A stretch of 64,000 nt of DNA from Actinoplanes sp. TBRC 11911. GTDB taxonomy: Bacteria; Actinomycetota; Actinomycetes; Mycobacteriales; Micromonosporaceae. The stretch covers positions 1-64,000 of the forward strand of contig NZ_JABBNC010000040.1 of assembly GCF_012933445.1 (NCBI RefSeq), read 5' to 3'. The notes below the pieces were generated by a model. The model was not told the DNA's origin and made no database searches. It was given only the letters and a program-made list of their open reading frames with translations. Below, one piece after another: positions 58,411 through 64,000 of the stretch (the first letter of the stretch is position 1; every line of letters starts with the position of its first letter). The translations under genes were made by a program, and so were the position numbers.

Positions 58411-59682
58411 CTACGTGATCTCGCGCCGGTCCGACGGCCGTCTGATGGCCGGCGGCGGGCTGGTGGCCCGGACGAGGATGCCGGTGGTGGCGAGCGTGAG
58501 CAGAGCGCCGATGGTGGCCAGAACGGGCAGGTAGTTGTTCGTGCTCGTGTAGAGGGCGGCAGCTGCCAGGGGTGCGGTGGCTCTGGCGACTGTGACCGGG
58601 GTGGCGAGGGTGCCGGCGATGCTGGCGTACGCGGCGGTGCCGTATCGATCAGTGAGCAACGCGGGGCTGGCGAGGCTGGCCACGCCGAACCCGAGTCCGA
58701 AGGCGGTGACCGCGACGATCGCACCGGCCTTGGTGCCGGCGACCAGCGGCAGGCTGACTGCTGCGGCGGCTTGCAGGACGAAGATGCCGGCGACCATGGT
58801 GGACAGCCGGACTCGGCGGCTCGCGCCGGTGAGCACCAGCCGCCCGGTAACGGAGAGAACGCCGAGTAGTCCGGCCACGCTCGCGGCGAACGTGGCGGTG
58901 TGGCCCCGGCTCATCAGGTATCCGACCAGGTGCACGGTCATCGTGCTCATCGCGGCCGCGTGTGCGACGAATGCCAGGGCCAGCCACCAGAACCGGCCGT
59001 CGCGGACCGCGGCACGCAGCAGACTCCGCCGCTGCTCGCGACCCGCTCGATGGTGCCGAGCCGGATCGGAGGGTGGACGGCGAACGACGACGAGGTGCAA
59101 CGGAACCGCGATCGTGCCGTAGACGCCGGCGAGGACCAACAGGGTGCTTCGCCACCCGAACCGCTGTTCGAGCCAGCCCGTGAGCGGCATGAAGATGGTG
59201 CTGGCGAACCCGGCGGCAACGATCATGGTGAGGATTGCCCGGGGCCGCTGGTCGGGGCCGAACCAGGACACGGTCACCGCGGTGGCCGCGTCGTACAACG
59301 CCATGGCCATGGCGGCGCCCAGGCCGGCGAAAACGAGGTAAAGCTGCCACACCGTCTGCACCTGCGACCAGGCGGCCAACAGCACAGCGCCGGCGAGCGA
59401 CCCGGTGGTCATGAGGGCCCGGCCACCATGACGGTCGAGCCATCGCCCGATGGGGATGGCCAAGCCGGCCCAGGTCAGAACGGCGATGGTGAGCGCCGCG
59501 GTCACCGCGGCGGCGGACGCGTGCAGATCTTGGGCGATGGGATGGAGCAGGACCGCGAAGGAGTAGTAGAGGCAGCCGTAGCCGATGGTCTGGGTGATCG
59601 CGAAGACGGTCACGATCCGCCAGCCGTCGGACATGTACCGGTGGCCACCCGGACGGGCGGCCACCACGTTTCCCACGGGCAT
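58411..59682 (-). CDS. MFS transporter
   Basis: A 423-aa major-facilitator protein with twelve hydrophobic helices. The A-motif loop is GRWLDRHGGRALMTTGSL after helix 2, a central basic loop RRPPSDPARHHRAGREQRR follows helix 6, and GRLVLTGASRRVRLS is the second-half counterpart. It lies 2 bp downstream of the flavoprotein gene on the same strand, so it belongs to the arsenic-type operon. It could export an arsenical, taking the place of the Acr3/ArsB pump that is absent here; that is inferred from position only. Confidence 0.88.
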   Translation of the reverse strand: MPVGNVVAARPGGHRYMSDGWRIVTVFAITQTIGYGCLYYSFAVLLHPIAQDLHASAAAVTAALTIAVLTWAGLAIPIGRWLDRHGGRALMTTGSLAGAVLLAAWSQVQTVWQLYLVFAGLGAAMAMALYDAATAVTVSWFGPDQRPRAILTMIVAAGFASTIFMPLTGWLEQRFGWRSTLLVLAGVYGTIAVPLHLVVVRRPPSDPARHHRAGREQRRSLLRAAVRDGRFWWLALAFVAHAAAMSTMTVHLVGYLMSRGHTATFAASVAGLLGVLSVTGRLVLTGASRRVRLSTMVAGIFVLQAAAAVSLPLVAGTKAGAIVAVTAFGLGFGVASLASPALLTDRYGTAAYASIAGTLATPVTVARATAPLAAAALYTSTNNYLPVLATIGALLTLATTGILVRATSPPPAIRRPSDRREIT

Positions 59683-59684
59683 CG

Positions 59685-61085
59685 TCAGTTGCAGCAGCCG
59701 CCCGACTGCGCGGAGACGTCAATGACGGTCAGCGGTGCGCGCAGCAGGCCGCCTTCGATACCGGTCGCGAGGCCGCGAGCAGCGGGCACGGCAACCACAG
59801 GCCCGCAGCAGCCCGCGGCGCCGCTGTCGATGCGATCGGCATCCAGGGGCACGTTGCTGCTGCACACCCCCGTCTCCGGTAGGTCCAGCTGAACATCGCG
59901 AGCGGCCTGCCAGTCCCCGGCGAGCGCGGCGACCACCGATCGGGCCTGCTCGTACCCGGTGGCCATCAGGAACGTCGGCGCCCGCCCGTAGGACTTCGCG
60001 CCGATGGCGTAGTAGCCGGGTTCGGGCTGGGTGAGCTCGTCGACGCCGTGCGGTGGCACGGTGCCGCAGGAGTGCTGGTTCGGGTCGATCAGTGGGGCCA
60101 GGGCGCGGGTGGCGCCGAGGATCGGGTCGAGGTCGAGGCGCAGTTCGGAGACGATGCCGTGGTCGGGGCGGTAGCCGGTGGCCGACACGATCCGGTCGGC
60201 GACGACGCTGCGGGTGCCGTCGGAGACCACCACACCGTCTGGGCCGTTCGTCAACTGCCGAACGCTGAAGCCGGTGAGCAGGGCGATTGTGCCGGACTCG
60301 ACGTGTCCGCGCAGCCGGCTGCCCAGTGCCCCTCGGGCGGGTAGTGCGTCGGCGCTTTCCCCGCCGTACGTGCGCGCCGGGGACGTGGCCCGGATTGCCC
60401 ATGTCACGGTTGTGCCCTTTTCTTGGCCGGCGAGTTCGGCGAGGGCGAGCAGGGTGGTGGCGGCCGAGTGGCCGGCGCCGACGACCAGGGTGTGACGGCC
60501 GGCGAACCGGTCACGGTCGCGTCCCAAGACGTCCGGGAGAGAGCTTTCCACGTACGCCTTGACGGCCGCCTCGCCGTGTGCCGGGATCCCGGAAGCGCCG
60601 AGCACGTTCGGGGTTTGCCAGGTGCCGGAGGCGTCGATCACCGCGCGGGCAAGGACGTCCTCGCCGCTGTGCAGCCGGATTAGGAACGGGGCGTTCGCGC
60701 GCCCGGCGGTGCGGAGCCGGTCCATGCCGAGCCGGGTCACGGCGTTCACGCGTACGGCGTACCGGATGTGGGGTTTGAGGGTTGGCAGGTCGGCGAGAGG
60801 CTGCAGGTAGTCCTCGGCGAGCCGGCGGCCGGTGGGCAGGATGTCGTCGTCCGGGCGGATCCAGCCGGCGTCGGCGAGCAGTTTGGCCGCGGCGCTGTCG
60901 ATGTCGTACCGCCAGGGGGAGAAGAGCCGGACGTGTCCCCATTCGCGGATGGCCGCGGCCGGCGACGCTCCGGACTCGAGAACGGTGAACGAGATCCGGC
61001 GATCGGCGAGATGGGCGGCCGCGGCGAGGCCGACCGGCCCGGCACCGATGACGACAACAGGCAACTGGTCGATATGGGCGGTCAT
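59685..61085 (-). CDS. ArsO-like FAD/NAD(P)-binding flavoprotein
   Basis: A 466-aa flavin-dependent oxidoreductase: N-terminal FAD fold VVVIGAGPVGLAAAAHLADR, the Baeyer-Villiger/FMO-like middle, NADPH fold TLVVGAGHSAATTLLALAEL, and ATGYRPDHG. Related proteins occur in actinobacterial ars operons (ArsO, putative monooxygenase). The C-terminus is unusual in holding several cysteines: GVCSSN, AAGCCGP and SGGCCN, the last pair at residues 464-465, which could bind As(III). AGGAG precedes ATG 61085. The downstream MFS gene is 2 bp away and the acetyltransferase gene 22 bp upstream. Confidence 0.85.
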   Translation of the reverse strand: MTAHIDQLPVVVIGAGPVGLAAAAHLADRRISFTVLESGASPAAAIREWGHVRLFSPWRYDIDSAAAKLLADAGWIRPDDDILPTGRRLAEDYLQPLADLPTLKPHIRYAVRVNAVTRLGMDRLRTAGRANAPFLIRLHSGEDVLARAVIDASGTWQTPNVLGASGIPAHGEAAVKAYVESSLPDVLGRDRDRFAGRHTLVVGAGHSAATTLLALAELAGQEKGTTVTWAIRATSPARTYGGESADALPARGALGSRLRGHVESGTIALLTGFSVRQLTNGPDGVVVSDGTRSVVADRIVSATGYRPDHGIVSELRLDLDPILGATRALAPLIDPNQHSCGTVPPHGVDELTQPEPGYYAIGAKSYGRAPTFLMATGYEQARSVVAALAGDWQAARDVQLDLPETGVCSSNVPLDADRIDSGAAGCCGPVVAVPAARGLATGIEGGLLRAPLTVIDVSAQSGGCCN

Positions 61086-61107
61086 ACAGGAGCTCCTGTC
61101 TGGGAGT

Positions 61108-61605
61108 TCAGGTGACGTGAGGGCTGCGGCGTTCGATGAAGACGACGTCACGCCATCGATTGCCCTGGCTGGCGTGGCGGCCGACGCGTTCGCGGATGCC
61201 GACGGTGCGGAACCCGGTGGCGTGGTGCAGGGCGAGGCTGGCGGTGTTCTCCGGGAAGATCCCGGATTGGATGGTCCAGATCCCGGCCGCCTCGGTCGAG
61301 GCGATCAGCGTGTCGAGCAGCGCCCGGCCCACGCCGAGGCGTCGCGCGGCCGGGTCGACGTAGACGGAGTGCTCGACCACGCCGGCGTAGACCGCGCGGC
61401 CGGAGACGGCGGAGATCGCGACCCAGCCGAGCACGTGGTCCTGCTCGTCGGTGGCGACGAATCGGTGCGCGGGGAGCTTGCCTGTGTCGAAGGCGGTCCA
61501 GGTGGGGGCGGTGTGTTCGAAGCTGGCGTTCCCGCCGTCCATGCCGGCTTGGTAGATCGCCAGCACCTGGTCCGCGTCGGCGGTGATCATCGGCCGGATC
61601 GTCAT
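61108..61605 (-). CDS. arsN: ArsN-like GNAT acetyltransferase
   Basis: A 165-aa GNAT enzyme close to phosphinothricin acetyltransferases: MTIRPMITADADQVLAIYQAGMDGGNASFEHTAPTW, the acetyl-CoA loop VYVDPAARRLGVGRALLDTLI, and HHATGFRTVGIRERVGRHASQGNRWRDVVFIER at the end. In ars islands this family (ArsN1) acetylates the amino group of arsinothricin, and often phosphinothricin, giving resistance. The ATG overlaps the TGA of the tiny Cys-containing gene (ATGA), so translation is coupled. Substrate choice is inferred from family and context. Confidence 0.88.
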   Translation of the reverse strand: MTIRPMITADADQVLAIYQAGMDGGNASFEHTAPTWTAFDTGKLPAHRFVATDEQDHVLGWVAISAVSGRAVYAGVVEHSVYVDPAARRLGVGRALLDTLIASTEAAGIWTIQSGIFPENTASLALHHATGFRTVGIRERVGRHASQGNRWRDVVFIERRSPHVT

Positions 61606-61730
61606 GCGCAGCCGCCGGGAGCGGTGGGCGCCGGGCGGCCCATGACGACGTCGGCGGCCGAGGGGAAGCAGTCGATGCAGGTGGTGTTGATGCGGTAATG
61701 GCGGGCGTTGCCGACGGCCTCCACCAGCAC
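61602..61730 (-). CDS. tiny cysteine-containing protein of the ars operon
   Basis: A 42-codon frame reading VEAVGNARHYRINTTCIDCFPS then AADVVMGRPAPTAPGGCA. Its stop overlaps the arsN start as ATGA. It has a CxxC pair (TTCIDC) and a penultimate Cys. GAGGGG lies just before; GTG 61730 or GTG 61724 could start it (42 or 40 aa). Third codon positions are GC-rich, as in real genes here. It is first in the minus-strand operon, next to the ArsR operator. A metal-binding or chaperone role is only a guess. Confidence 0.6.
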   Translation of the reverse strand: MLVEAVGNARHYRINTTCIDCFPSAADVVMGRPAPTAPGGCA

Positions 61731-61742
61731 GATCCCCTCTGT

Positions 61743-61815
61743 GGTTTCGATGACTCTCGAAACCGTACTTTGCTCGCGGTTTCGATATGTGTCAAGCTCG
61801 ACGCATGTCGAAACC
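61743..61815. promoter_or_regulatory. ArsR operator region between divergent ars operons
   Basis: GGTTTCGA (61743-61750) and TCGAAACC (61757-61764) form a perfect 8-bp inverted repeat with a 6-nt spacer. Further half-sites are GGTTTCGA (61778-61785) and TCGAAACC (61808-61815, inside the first arsR codons). TACTTT (61766-61771) looks like the arsR -10 box. Bound repressor would shut both operons. Confidence 0.75.
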
Positions 61816-62170
61816 GGCTTCGCTGACGTTGCTTGACCTCGCGGATGAGACGCCGTGCTGCCCGCCGATGGCGCAGCAGTCGGTCGACGCGGCCACCGCC
61901 GGCGTGCTCGCTCCCGCCTTCAAGGCCCTCGGTGACCCGGTCCGGTTGCAGCTCATGTCGATGATCGCGGCGGCGCCCGGCGGGGAGATCTGCGTGTGCG
62001 ACCTCACCCCGGCCTTCGACGTGACCGGCTCGACGATCTCGCATCACCTCAAGACGCTGCGCGAGGCCGGACTGGTCGACGCGGAACGTCGCGCCAGCTG
62101 GGTGTATTACCGCGCCCGCCCGGGGTTGATGGGGCAACTCGCGGCTCTGCTCACCCCGAACGCGGCTTGA
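61805..62170 (+). CDS. arsR: arsenite-responsive repressor ArsR
   Basis: A 121-aa ArsR/SmtB winged-helix repressor: APAFKALGDPVRLQLMSMIAAA, recognition helix region VTGSTISHHLKTLREAGLVDAERRASWVYYRAR. As(III)-binding cysteines are seen: the classical ICVCDL pair (Cys63, Cys65) and an N-terminal Cys18-Cys19 pair (ETPCCPP), which occurs in some actinobacterial ArsR forms. ATG 61805 overlaps an operator half-site; an in-frame ATG at 61787 is the alternative. Divergent from the minus-strand operon and followed by arsC. Confidence 0.92.
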   Translation: MSKPASLTLLDLADETPCCPPMAQQSVDAATAGVLAPAFKALGDPVRLQLMSMIAAAPGGEICVCDLTPAFDVTGSTISHHLKTLREAGLVDAERRASWVYYRARPGLMGQLAALLTPNAA

Positions 62171-62211
62171 CTCCGGGGTAACAACCAACAATCTGTTTCT
62201 GAGGAGATCTC

Positions 62212-62625
62212 GTGAGTGATAAGCCCAGCGTCCTATTCGTCTGCGTGCACAACGCCGGCCGCTCTCAGATGGCCGCAGGCTGGCTGCGCCACCTCGCCGG
62301 TGACAGCGTCGAGGTCCGTTCCGCGGGCTCGGCCCCGGCCGAGACGATCAACCCCGCCGCCGTCGAGGCGATGAGCGAGGTCGGTATCGACATCACCGAC
62401 CAGACCCCCAAGCTGCTGGCGTACGAGACGGCGCAGGACTCCGACGTCATCATCACGATGGGGTGCGGCGACGCCTGCCCTGTCTTCCCCGGCAAGCGCT
62501 ACGAGGACTGGGAACTCGCCGACCCGGCGGGCAAGGGAGTCGACGCCGTCCGCCCGATCCGCGACGAGATCAAAACCCGCATCGAGGCGCTGCTGGCCGA
62601 CCTGATCCCGGCGGGCAAGCCGTGA
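62212..62625 (+). CDS. arsC: arsenate reductase (LMW phosphatase-like)
   Basis: A 137-aa reductase turning As(V) into As(III). The P-loop is CVHNAGRS with nucleophile Cys11 and Arg17, the second and third redox cysteines are Cys85 and Cys89 (MGCGDACPVFPG), and the Asp general acid is in DWELADPAGKG. The family uses thioredoxin or, in corynebacteria, mycothiol. The GTG start follows GAGGAGAT. The stop overlaps the GTG of a thioredoxin-reductase remnant (GTGA). Confidence 0.94.
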   Translation: MSDKPSVLFVCVHNAGRSQMAAGWLRHLAGDSVEVRSAGSAPAETINPAAVEAMSEVGIDITDQTPKLLAYETAQDSDVIITMGCGDACPVFPGKRYEDWELADPAGKGVDAVRPIRDEIKTRIEALLADLIPAGKP

Positions 62626-62807
62626 ATCCCGTACGCGATCTGATCATTATCGGTTCCGGACCGTCCGGGCAAACCTCTACCCGCTTGTGATGCCGTAACC
62701 AGCAGATCATCGTGGTCGGCGGCGGTGACTCCGCGATGGAGGAGGCCACCTTCCGCACCCGCTTCGCCGAGCCCGTGAACCCCGAGCGCCGTCATCCATC
62801 CGAGTGA
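62622..62807 (+). pseudogene. thioredoxin reductase (trxB) remnant
   Basis: Two pieces of TrxB lie in one frame. VRDLIIIGSGPSGQT (62622-62690) is the N-terminal FAD fold, cut by TGA at 62688. QQIIVVGGGDSAMEEATFRTRFA (62700-62807) is the NADPH fold that normally lies about 140 residues later. The redox-active CATC region and most of both domains are deleted. Intact trxB genes commonly follow arsC in actinobacteria, so this operon has lost its own reductant supply. Confidence 0.85.
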
Positions 62808-62869
62808 TGGGATCCGATGCTGTCGATAGGGTGGCGCGGTCCGATCGGGTCGTGAAACGGGAGCAGTCG

Positions 62870-64000
62870 ATGGTGGGTGCCGCGTTCCTGCAGCGTGCCG
62901 GGGATCTCAAGGGCGAGCTCGTGGAGTTCTCCCAGCAGCCACGTTACGAGCGCGCCGCGTCCGCGTTTCTGGAGGCGTGCGGCCATCAGCTGGAGGAGCT
63001 CGGCGAGCACGAGCTCATCCTGCTGTGGGACTGCTTCGTCCTGGAGCACACGCTGGCCAACGGCCGCACGGTGGTGGAACAGTTCGTCGCCGCGAACCCG
63101 CAGCTGACCGAGCCGGAACGGGAGATGGTGCTCGGCTGGCGGGACGTGGTGCAGGGCCCGTTCCAGGTGCTCCGGCGCGACGGGCCGGCGCTGCTGGTGC
63201 GGAGTCTGGTGGACGAGCTGACCTATCGGGTGCGCTCCAACATGGGGCCGGGCATCTTCCGGCGTACGCCGCGCGGGTGGTTCATCATCGCCCGGCTCGT
63301 CGCGGTCGGTGATGAGTGGATGCTGTCCGGGCCGCTCAGCGTTCTTCCGGCCGCCGAGCGGGACTTCGCGTACGAGCTGGCGATGGACCTGGCCGTGCGG
63401 ATGCCGGAGGCGGCATTCCGGAATCCGGCGAAGCTCGCCCTCGCGTGGGAGCAGCAGCGCACCGAACGCGACCGGTTCATCCGCTTCTTCGGCGACGATG
63501 TGGTGGTCATCGCGGGCGAGAACGTCCAGGACAGAATGGACGACTTCGTCGCGTTCTGCCGGGCGGAGATTCTCGGCCGGCCGGAGCCCGACGGTCCGGG
63601 CGCCCCGGCGATCCCGCTGGACATCCTGGAGTCCGAGACGGTGGGTTTGATCTACGACGAGACCGACGGGCTCGGTTTTTATGCCGAGTTCGGTCTCGTC
63701 GAGCAGGCGTTCACGGACCCCGGTCTGCTGCGCCGGCGACGGTGGCGCGAGCAGACGCGCGTCTACCTGCACGACGACACCGTCGAGCCGATGGTGCTGC
63801 GCCGCCTGGCCGAACGGGACCCGCAGAAGGCGAGCGTCGTGTTCCGGCGGTTGCTGAAGTGGCCCCGGTTCGAGTGGAGCCGTGACGGGGTCGAGATGCT
63901 GCGCGAGCTCAAGCAGGACTATTACGCCCAGCCGCCGTGGCCGCGGGTGAGCCTGGTCAGCGACCAACTGACGGCCCGCCGACGACCTCCTTCCGGGAAC
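62870..64000 (+). CDS. hypothetical protein, cut by the window end
   Basis: An open frame of 377 codons with no stop before the window edge. It starts at ATG 62870 behind ACGGGAG (an in-frame ATG at 62807 is possible). Sequence: GAAFLQRAGDLKGELVEFSQQPRYERAASAFLEACGHQLEELG, then LILLWDCFVLEHTLANGRTVVEQFV, TPRGWFIIARLVAVGDEWMLSGPLSVLP, RTERDRFIRFFGDDVVVIAG and DETDGLGFYAEFGLVEQAF. It has protein-like composition without membrane helices. I do not recognise a domain for certain; the central part reads like proteins of unknown function often annotated beside SEC-C motifs, so the missing C-terminus would decide. The opposite-strand frame is a shadow. Confidence 0.7.
   Translation, partial: MVGAAFLQRAGDLKGELVEFSQQPRYERAASAFLEACGHQLEELGEHELILLWDCFVLEHTLANGRTVVEQFVAANPQLTEPEREMVLGWRDVVQGPFQVLRRDGPALLVRSLVDELTYRVRSNMGPGIFRRTPRGWFIIARLVAVGDEWMLSGPLSVLPAAERDFAYELAMDLAVRMPEAAFRNPAKLALAWEQQRTERDRFIRFFGDDVVVIAGENVQDRMDDFVAFCRAEILGRPEPDGPGAPAIPLDILESETVGLIYDETDGLGFYAEFGLVEQAFTDPGLLRRRRWREQTRVYLHDDTVEPMVLRRLAERDPQKASVVFRRLLKWPRFEWSRDGVEMLRELKQDYYAQPPWPRVSLVSDQLTARRRPPSGN

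Noticed and set aside
62792..63967. 391-aa minus-strand frame at the right end
   Set aside because: His/Arg/Gln-rich shadow; the plus-strand frame of 377 codons has a ribosome-binding site and normal protein composition.

Overview
The window is very GC-rich, uses GTG and TTG starts freely, and contains several leaderless-looking genes (a TANNNT box 6-7 nt before the start codon), two promoters of the RecA-independent PafBC type and an ANTAR response regulator. The order pyk - tesB - (tRNA-Leu) - ANTAR regulator - polA - rpsA - coaE - uvrB matches the conserved actinobacterial chromosome core, as in mycobacteria. With the DUF308, PucR, SigE-family sigma factor and DUF574 families, this points to a chromosomal piece of a Micromonosporaceae-like actinomycete, possibly Actinoplanes. 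That placement is inference; no rRNA is present.

Layout. 0-13 kb: a 62-bp tandem repeat array, a GNAT gene, glutamate synthase gltBD, two regulators flanking an aldo/keto reductase remnant, a degenerate M20 peptidase, pyruvate kinase and thioesterase tesB. 13-16 kb: a DUF308 membrane protein, a free-standing LAGLIDADG protein directly behind tRNA-Leu(CAA), and an ANTAR regulator. 16-24 kb: two amino-acid ABC importers, a LIV-type set with an attenuator-like hairpin after the binding-protein gene and a polar/glutamate-type set. 24-38.7 kb: polA, an ArsR regulator, a methyltransferase, rpsA, coaE-GrpB fusion, uvrB, a repeat-rich 1.2-kb gap ending in a probable Mn2+ (yybP-ykoY) riboswitch before a TerC-family gene, a second 62-bp array, and typA. 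38.9-44.5 kb: a lytic transglycosylase, a divergent ribosomal protein L11 paralog facing a ClpP homolog that lacks the whole catalytic triad, an isochorismatase-like hydrolase, a VOC protein and a short UvrA paralog. 45-52 kb: an ECF sigma/partner pair, a small secreted protein, and a lipoprotein/adaptor/ATPase/permease (MacAB-like) cassette. 52-58 kb: accessory genes, chiefly an NB-ARC/TPR (NLR-like) protein and a divergently transcribed small helical protein. 58-62.8 kb: an arsenic-type island (MFS, flavoprotein, ArsN-like acetyltransferase, tiny Cys protein, arsR, arsC, trxB remnant). A partial gene runs off the end.

The most exciting item is at 53.05-57.18 kb. The small protein ends in, and the NLR begins with, the same RHIM-like motif (core VVQARDVQGG). 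The two copies are identical in protein but use different synonymous codons at six of ten positions. This is the architecture of bacterial amyloid-signalling NLR/effector pairs: the NLR would nucleate an amyloid fold that is passed to a membrane-active, Bell/HeLo-like cell-death effector, presumably in anti-phage immunity. Two further small genes sit in the NLR operon. Other candidates for new biology are the L11 paralog without the thiopeptide-binding proline loop, the triad-less ClpP, and the dispersed 62-bp repeat family.
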